Origin: Planctomycetaceae bacterium
GTDB lineage: Bacteria > Planctomycetota > Planctomycetia > Pirellulales > Pirellulaceae
NCBI GenBank assembly: GCA_018658605.1
Contig: JABHUV010000144.1
Location: 1-6,896, forward strand
Direction: 5' to 3'
DNA: 6,896 nucleotides
Both the position numbers and the translations under genes were made by a program. The notes beneath the pieces are model-generated. The model had not been told where the DNA came from and made no database searches. It saw nothing but the letters and a program-made list of their open reading frames with translations. This document shows positions 1-4,645 of this stretch, piece by piece (position 1 is the stretch's first letter; each line of letters begins with the position of its first letter).

Positions 1-569
1 AGATTGACTTCATTGCGCGTCGTTATTGTTCGTCCTTCAATGTCTTGATAAACCACGAGTTTGCGATTGATCCAGCAGCGAATCTGATGAGGTTCAACCC
101 GCACTCGGACGCGATACCACTTGTTGTGATCGAACGTCATATAACGAGTCGTTTCGTTTTCAGAGGCATCGAGCCCATCTAGACTTGAAAGTCCAACGAC
201 AGCGCCACCCCAACCGCCGACAATAAAACTGCAGTACGAGTTGGCAACGGGAAACGTCATGCCACAAAAGAAATCATTACCGTCGAGTTTAATGGCATCC
301 ACACGTATCTCGTAGTTTGTTTTGGGTAATGCCTCGCCAGTATAGGTAACACCAGACATGGAATAACCGAATTCCATTAATATCTGCCCCTTCGTTACTT
401 GGACATCTCCCTCACCACCATAGTTCGTCTTCTTCCAGTTCTGCATCGTCTTGCCATCAAACAAGCTGCGCCACTTTTGGGAACCTCGTTCGCTTTGGCC
501 CTGAGCGGAAATCGGAGCAATACATATCAAGAACAAGAGCCATTGGATGCTGGTGTTTAATCGAGGCAT
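1..569 (-). CDS. Secreted DUF1080 (3-keto-disaccharide hydrolase-like) protein, C-terminus cut by window edge
   Basis: Reading from ATG 569-567 leftwards gives 189 codons plus two bases with no stop, so the C-terminal part lies outside the window. Residues 1-22 look like a Sec signal peptide: MPRLNTSIQW, then a hydrophobic stretch LLFLICIAPISA, with likely cleavage after ISA. The mature part opens with WRSLFDGKTMQNWK (about 33-46), the typical entry motif of DUF1080 (PF06439), a LamG-like beta-sandwich common in Planctomycetes. WYRVRVRVEPHQIRCWIN (about 151-168) matches the later family motif in which a strand is followed by a ligand-face Trp. The family is named after 3-keto-glycoside hydrolases, but many members are uncharacterised, so the substrate is unknown; a periplasmic or extracellular carbohydrate role is inference. 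It lies 93 bp downstream of the BtuB-like gene and has its own candidate promoter. I see no clear Shine-Dalgarno before the start, but no better in-frame start is available. Confidence 0.85.
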   Translation of the reverse strand, partial: MPRLNTSIQWLLFLICIAPISAQGQSERGSQKWRSLFDGKTMQNWKKTNYGGEGDVQVTKGQILMEFGYSMSGVTYTGEALPKTNYEIRVDAIKLDGNDFFCGMTFPVANSYCSFIVGGWGGAVVGLSSLDGLDASENETTRYMTFDHNKWYRVRVRVEPHQIRCWINRKLVVYQDIEGRTITTRNEVN

Positions 570-602
570 GGGGGAACCGTAGGGAGTTGTGCGGAAGTTG
601 CG

Positions 603-630
603 TTTATATCGTGCCTATATTCTAAGGCAA
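603..630 (-). promoter_or_regulatory. Candidate sigma70-type promoter for the DUF1080 gene
   Basis: On the minus strand TTGCCT (630-625) is followed after 16 bp by TATAAA (608-603). The -10 matches the consensus at five of six positions and the -35 at four of six. Transcription would start around 597-595, giving a leader of roughly 27 nt before ATG 569. This fits the 93-bp gap between the receptor stop and this gene. It is a pattern match only; AT-rich gaps give such hits by chance, and co-transcription with the receptor gene is also possible. Confidence 0.4.
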
Positions 631-662
631 AACGACAACAGATGACATTGCAGCGAGCGCGC

Positions 663-2633
663 TTATCTAGTCAGCGTCAGGCCGGCTTGAACGGTGGCGC
701 CGGGAGTACCGAAGCCATAGATTTCCTCGTACGATTCGTTGGTAATATTCTGCGCTCGGACAAAAAACAACCATTGCTCGTCAATTTGATGATTCGCATG
801 CAGATTCAGTAACATGAAATGTTCTAGCTCCGTTTGAGCCAGACCAGGAGGATTATCCAAGCGGCTGCCGGTATACCCCAGCGAGAAGCCGATTTCAGTT
901 TTGTTGTTGCTGAGAGCACGTGTCAAAGCAATGTGGGCTCGGTGCCGAGGTCGTCGCAGCAGTTCTGCGCCAGTATTACGGTCAATGGTGTCGGTCAGTG
1001 TATAGTTGGCATCGATTCGCGTTTGCTCATTAAACTGCCAAGCTAGAGAAACTTCGACTCCTGCTGAACGAGCGTGTCCGACATTGTCCAGAATAAACAA
1101 ACTTGGATTCCAGACAATTAAATCCTCAAAGTCATTACGAAAATAAGTAACATCAGCCAGTACGGTTTCGTCAAACAGCGTCCGCGTGTAGCCAACTTCC
1201 CAACCCTTGCTTGTCTCGGGCCGCAAATCAGGATTGCCAAACGCGAATAGGTTTTCGGCTAATGCCGGAGCTCGAAATCCGGTGCCCAGTGAGGCATGTA
1301 GCTTATCGATTTCGTTTAAGTAGTAGACACTATTTAGACGATACGTATTGGCCTGTCCGGCTGTGCTGTAGTCGTCCCAACGGACACCGACTGTGGCGTG
1401 CCAATTATCTCGCAGTGTCATCTGGTTTTGCAGAAACAGGGCCGCGTTGGTTTGGTTGTTTAATGGGTTTTGTTCACTTTCAGCCTCTTCATGTTCATAG
1501 CCGGACCCCACGGTTAACAAATTGTTATCGTTGACAACGTAATTAGCTTGATAGTCCACCGTACGACGTTGACCTTGAAAGAAGGAGTCAAAGAACACAT
1601 TGGGCACAGCTGTGTCAATGCGTTGATAATCTGTCAAACTAAACCCAACTCGGTGTTCCAAACGGCCTGCCATTGCTGTCTTGGAAATCTGAATGCGATT
1701 CGAAAAATTTCGAGTGAGGTTCGCACGAATTAGATTGTCCACTGGGTTAGGATTGCCAAAAGCCCAATCATCGACTTCGACGTCGGCAGAAGTATAGCGA
1801 AAGACATAGTCGATATTCAGCGTTTCTGATGGGTTCCATCCGAATCGTCCTGACAGGGTACCGACGTCAAAATCATCATGCTCGTTGTTTCCAAAGCGAG
1901 CGGCAGCTTGAGAGACACTGTGCGTGTCGAGGTAGGAGCCACCGATGCTGTAGTATGAATCGTCATCGCCGCCACTGTAGCGCAGGCTCTGAAAGCTCGT
2001 CCCCAAACTACCTCCATAAGCCGATAGTTTCATTTTCCGAGGCCCGTTGCCACGTTTGGTGATGATATTGATGACGCCGCCTATCGCATCGCTTCCATAC
2101 AGAACACTTTGGGGACCTCGTAGTATTTCAATCCGTTCGATGTTATCTGTGGTGAGGTTGCCAAAATCAAAAGCCCGCGAAGCACTCGATGGATCATTTA
2201 ATGGAATACCGTCAAGCAATACTTTGGTGTGGGCAGAATTAGATCCGCGGAGAAAAAGCGAAGTCAGTGAACCGTTGCCACCGCCACGAGCCGTCGTAAT
2301 ACCTAGCTGGTTTCGCAATGCCTCTAAAACCGTCGTGTGTCCGGACTTCTCGAGTTTGTTAGAGCCGATAATGGTAATGGAGTTACCGTTAGTGCGTTGA
2401 CTAGTGGCCAATCCTCCGGGTGACAATATTGTATTGTTGCTTAACGGGGTACGTGGAAATGAACTAGGGCGTCCGATCACAACCGTTTCCGGAAGCACCT
2501 CTGGAACGGTGTCACTTGGCACAGTTGGAGGCGTGGTAGCATCCTGTGACAACACGTTGACATTTATTATCAGCGTGATTCCGAGGACGGTGCATATCGC
2601 CCTCAGTAAACCTGTAAGTTGGTTATTGCTCAT
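663..2633 (-). CDS. btuB: TonB-dependent outer-membrane receptor, BtuB-type vitamin B12 transporter
   Basis: This 656-residue protein imports cobalamin across the outer membrane, powered by TonB-ExbB-ExbD. With the start at ATG 2633, residues 7-30 form a signal peptide with the hydrophobic core LLRAICTVLGITLIINV. A Pro/Thr-rich linker leads to a TonB box, ETVVIG (49-54). The plug domain spans about 82-195, with LFLRGSNSAHTKVLLDGIPL (127-146) and RIEILRGPQSVLYGSDAIGG (167-186), the hallmark BtuB-like plug end. The rest is a beta-barrel of alternating strands ending in a typical final segment, NITNESYEEIYGFGTPG. The last residues are LTLTR, without the usual C-terminal aromatic residue. An in-frame TTG at 2687 extends the frame by 18 codons, but those codons lie in the 3' end of the riboswitch and the P13 hairpin, so ATG 2633 is preferred. 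The cobalamin riboswitch directly upstream strongly supports B12 or another corrinoid as substrate; the sequence alone would leave the substrate open. Confidence 0.93.
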   Translation of the reverse strand: MSNNQLTGLLRAICTVLGITLIINVNVLSQDATTPPTVPSDTVPEVLPETVVIGRPSSFPRTPLSNNTILSPGGLATSQRTNGNSITIIGSNKLEKSGHTTVLEALRNQLGITTARGGGNGSLTSLFLRGSNSAHTKVLLDGIPLNDPSSASRAFDFGNLTTDNIERIEILRGPQSVLYGSDAIGGVINIITKRGNGPRKMKLSAYGGSLGTSFQSLRYSGGDDDSYYSIGGSYLDTHSVSQAAARFGNNEHDDFDVGTLSGRFGWNPSETLNIDYVFRYTSADVEVDDWAFGNPNPVDNLIRANLTRNFSNRIQISKTAMAGRLEHRVGFSLTDYQRIDTAVPNVFFDSFFQGQRRTVDYQANYVVNDNNLLTVGSGYEHEEAESEQNPLNNQTNAALFLQNQMTLRDNWHATVGVRWDDYSTAGQANTYRLNSVYYLNEIDKLHASLGTGFRAPALAENLFAFGNPDLRPETSKGWEVGYTRTLFDETVLADVTYFRNDFEDLIVWNPSLFILDNVGHARSAGVEVSLAWQFNEQTRIDANYTLTDTIDRNTGAELLRRPRHRAHIALTRALSNNKTEIGFSLGYTGSRLDNPPGLAQTELEHFMLLNLHANHQIDEQWLFFVRAQNITNESYEEIYGFGTPGATVQAGLTLTR

Positions 2634-2639
2634 AATATT

Positions 2640-2663
2640 GGCTCGTTGTATTCCCGCAATGCC
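2640..2663 (-). promoter_or_regulatory. Riboswitch expression platform: P13 hairpin with kissing loop over the btuB initiation region
   Basis: In the minus-strand RNA, GGC (2663-2661) pairs with GCC (2642-2640) and TTG (2659-2657) with CAA (2648-2646), with a small internal loop between. The apical loop is CGGGAATA (2656-2649). Its CGGGAA is perfectly complementary to TTCCCG (2791-2786) in the L5 region of the aptamer; counting flanking bases, TTGCGGGAA and TTCCCGCGA give nine contiguous pairs with one G-U. L5-L13 loop pairing is the known ligand-stabilised contact in cobalamin riboswitches. The hairpin ends six bases before ATG 2633, so its 3' arm occupies the ribosome-binding position. Translational repression when cobalamin is bound is therefore inferred. 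No terminator with a U-run is seen. Confidence 0.7.
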
Positions 2664-2680
2664 TTTACAGTTATTCGTAA

Positions 2681-2830
2681 AATCCAACCAGCAGATATCC
2701 TGACTTCCGGTTTCACCAATACCCTGCCCCCTTCCCAGCTTTACGCCAGTGGGCTAATTGCAGAAATTGTCGCCGGTTACAGTCGCGGGAACGGTGGGAG
2801 ACTTGCACTCCGCTTCCCTACTGTGGATTG
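2681..2830 (-). promoter_or_regulatory. Cobalamin riboswitch (AdoCbl-type aptamer) upstream of btuB
   Basis: The minus strand carries the conserved boxes of the B12 element in order. AGGGAAG begins at 2819. GGAG (2811-2808) pairs with CTCC (2800-2797) around loop TGCAAGT, which is the P4 T-loop region. The signature CCCGCGACTGT lies at 2789-2779. CCGG (2776-2773) pairs with CCGG (2710-2707). The peripheral arm has GCCCACTGG (2754-2746) opposite CTGGGAAGG (2738-2730), and the 3' B12 box AAGTCAGGATATCTGC lies at 2706-2691. A closing P1 is offered by AATCCA (2829-2824) with TGGATT (2686-2681). The peripheral arm points to the large adenosylcobalamin class rather than the compact aquocobalamin class. 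The 5' side before GGGAA is short, and the outer boundary is approximate. The aptamer lies 48 bases before the receptor start and is the natural feedback sensor for B12 uptake. Confidence 0.95.
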
Positions 2831-2867
2831 ATGTAGTTATGTAAGAACGATCATGTCGCCCATGGCT

Positions 2868-2906
2868 TTCAATACAGTTAAAGCGTGGTATGCAACTAGT
2901 ATTGAA
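2868..2906. repeat. 12-bp imperfect inverted repeat between desulfurase gene and riboswitch
   Basis: On the plus strand ttcaatac-agtt (2868-2879) is mirrored by aact-a-gtattgaa (2894-2906): eight perfect outer pairs, one bulged base at 2898, then four more pairs, around a 14-base loop. It begins 71 bases after the desulfurase stop codon and ends about 38 bases before the riboswitch in the direction of transcription. No T-run follows on either strand, so it is not a standard intrinsic terminator. It could be an RNA 3'-end stabiliser, a factor-assisted terminator or an operator for the btuB promoter. I saw no convincing -35/-10 pair in 2835-2977, so the btuB promoter itself is not placed. Confidence 0.55.
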
Positions 2907-2977
2907 TCTACTGAAACATCGACCCGTTTTGATGTGTTGCTGCAGTCTATCTTAAGCGGACTGCGCATGAAGGCTGA

Positions 2978-4162
2978 TTACTGCTCAGTAGCAGTTAGAA
3001 TTTTCCAGCTTTTAATCAGTTCGGTTGCACCAGCAAGAACTTCAGCGGGAGTGGTAAACCAGCCAAGACTCAAACGGACCGTCCCTTGGGCCACATCGGC
3101 TGCGAGCCCGATCGCACGTAGTGTGTCGGACATTTTCGTTTCTCCACTATGACAGGCTGCACCTGTCGATGCGCAGACATGTGGAGTTGCTGCCAGAAGT
3201 TGTTCGCCCGTAACACCAGGAAAATTGACACTGAGCGTGTTGGGTAAACGTTTCGTTCGGTCTTCGAGAGGGTCATCATATTGCCCATTGACGCTAATGG
3301 TTGCATCGGTACCCAGCGTCAGCAGATTCAATAGGTCATCGCGCATCTCGGCGATTGCATTTTGATGTCCAGTTGGGTTTTCCATGAGCATTTCACAAGC
3401 CGCACCTAAGCCAATCCAATAGGGAGTGTTCTCTGTTCCCGCACGAACTCCCTTTTCATGATTTGCACCATGAATCAATGATTCTAGTTGGATTCCATTG
3501 CGAATAAACAATGCGCCGACACCTTTGGGTGCATACAGTTTGTGTCCTGCGAGTGTTAGAAAGTCGACTTGCAGTTTATTAACATCAACCTCGATTTTAC
3601 CCAGACTCTGCGCGGCATCGGTATGGCACAAAACTTTGTGATGGTGGCATAGGTCAGCGATTTCTCGAATGGGCTGAATAGCTCCGATTTCGTTGTTGGC
3701 ATGCATGATACTAACAAGTCGAGTGTCATCATTGATTGCTTGTTCAATAACACTTGGGTCAACAACACCATTGGTATTGCATCCAACTCTGGTCACGCGG
3801 ACTCCTAAATCCTCAAGGTACGCTGCTGGTTGCTGAATCGCAGGGTGCTCAAACTCGGAAATGATCAGATGACCGGTGAGGAGTCCTTTACGGCCCAAAT
3901 GGCGATCTAAAAAGATTCCTTTGAGGACATGGTTATTACTTTCACTACCACCGGAAGTAAAGGTGATTTCTTCAGGAACTGCGCCTAAAAACGAGGCGAC
4001 GTGGCCTCGAGCGGTATCAATGACATTACTGAGTTGAGTCCCTTTGATGTGTGAGCTTGAAGGGTTCCCAAAATACTCGGTCAAAAACGGTAGCATGGCT
4101 TCATAGACCACTGGCGCAATAGGTGTTGTCGCATTGTTATCTAAATAAGCCACATCGGTCAT
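2978..4162 (-). CDS. Cysteine desulfurase (NifS/IscS class, PLP-dependent aminotransferase class V)
   Basis: This 394-residue enzyme is the usual length for the family. It takes sulfur from L-cysteine as an enzyme persulfide, leaving alanine, and supplies Fe-S clusters, thio-modified tRNA and cofactors in the cytoplasm. The N-terminus YLDNNATTP (6-14) and FGNPSSSH (31-38) are class signatures. TSGGSESNN (69-77) binds the PLP phosphate, His106 in EFEHPAI stacks on the ring, and HTDAAQSLGK (180-189) holds the Asp and Gln that contact PLP. Lys208 in LAGHKLYAPKG forms the Schiff base. The catalytic Cys is Cys337 in ASTGAACHSG (331-340). That loop, with GAACHS instead of the IscS-type SACTS, recalls selenocysteine lyase, so selenocysteine or both may be substrates. 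ATG 4162 has GGAA at 4172-4169, six bases upstream. No IscU, IscR or Suf genes adjoin. The gene lies 67 bp after the TPR gene and may share its transcript. Confidence 0.93.
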   Translation of the reverse strand: MTDVAYLDNNATTPIAPVVYEAMLPFLTEYFGNPSSSHIKGTQLSNVIDTARGHVASFLGAVPEEITFTSGGSESNNHVLKGIFLDRHLGRKGLLTGHLIISEFEHPAIQQPAAYLEDLGVRVTRVGCNTNGVVDPSVIEQAINDDTRLVSIMHANNEIGAIQPIREIADLCHHHKVLCHTDAAQSLGKIEVDVNKLQVDFLTLAGHKLYAPKGVGALFIRNGIQLESLIHGANHEKGVRAGTENTPYWIGLGAACEMLMENPTGHQNAIAEMRDDLLNLLTLGTDATISVNGQYDDPLEDRTKRLPNTLSVNFPGVTGEQLLAATPHVCASTGAACHSGETKMSDTLRAIGLAADVAQGTVRLSLGWFTTPAEVLAGATELIKSWKILTATEQ

Positions 4163-4229
4163 AGCAATTTCCGATCTACTGATTTAAATGATTCATCGTG
4201 ATTAATAACGATCGAACGCAACGATGACG

Positions 4230-4595
4230 TTAACAGGATGGACCTTGGCCAGGCGCCTGTTGTTGTTGGGCAACCATTCGGCTTTTTTCCATCGCATTTT
4301 CTGCTTTAGCAATATAGCTGTGGTCATCTGTACCAGCATAGGCTCGCTGGTACGTGACACTCATAGCCGTATAGCTAAACGGGTCAGTGGGGTCGAGATC
4401 TACAGCAGTTTCGCCATGTTCAACCGCTTTGGCATGCTGGTCGACTTTGCCGTAGAGTACTGCTAGCGTGAAGTGGCAAATTGCATGCTTGGGGTCTTCT
4501 TCAAGAATCTCTAGCAGCAAAGCAATGGACTCGTCGAACTTACCTTCGTCCTTAAGCGTTTCGGCTTGAGAAAGCTTGGCATTGATTTGAGACAT
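4230..4595 (-). CDS. Small tetratricopeptide-repeat protein with Gln-rich, Cys-terminated tail
   Basis: The 121-residue protein has no signal peptide or membrane segment, so it is likely cytoplasmic. It consists of about three TPR-like helix pairs. Residues 5-35 (AKLSQAETLKDEGKFDESIA, then a Leu-rich helix) and 38-69 (AICHFTLAVLYGKVDQHAKA, then the second helix ending in DLDPTD) show the W/L-G-Y-A-P spacing of TPRs. Residues 72-105 form a third, degenerate pair (FSYTAMSVTYQRAYAG onward). The tail QQQQAPGQGPSC is low-complexity and ends in a single Cys; the only other Cys is residue 40. TPR folds bind protein partners; no enzymatic function is implied and the partner is unknown. It starts 50 bp after the PPDK stop and ends 67 bp before the desulfurase start, so it may belong to the same transcript. 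The start ATG 4595 has only a weak purine run (AGAAAGA) upstream. TPR assignment is confident; the role is not. Confidence 0.85.
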   Translation of the reverse strand: MSQINAKLSQAETLKDEGKFDESIALLLEILEEDPKHAICHFTLAVLYGKVDQHAKAVEHGETAVDLDPTDPFSYTAMSVTYQRAYAGTDDHSYIAKAENAMEKSRMVAQQQQAPGQGPSC

Positions 4596-4645
4596 TCTAA
4601 ATTCTTTCTGTGGTAATCCTGCAGGCAGGGGGGTGTTATATAACG

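Noticed and set aside
2404..2831. Plus-strand frames spanning the receptor 5' end and riboswitch
   Set aside because: They are explained by the antisense of the receptor signal peptide and of the structured RNA; there is no coding evidence.
2853..3152. Plus-strand open frame of 99 codons covering the desulfurase 3' end and the intergenic gap
   Set aside because: It lies mostly antisense to the well-supported desulfurase gene, has no recognisable motif and no sensible ribosome-binding site.
4194..4227. catcgt...acgatg inverted repeat between TPR and desulfurase genes
   Set aside because: Only about six pairs around a loop of more than 20 bases, with no T-run; too weak to call a terminator or operator.
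4618..4625. cctgcagg palindrome in the PPDK-TPR gap
   Set aside because: It is a single 8-bp palindrome with no loop, no second copy seen and no known regulator match.
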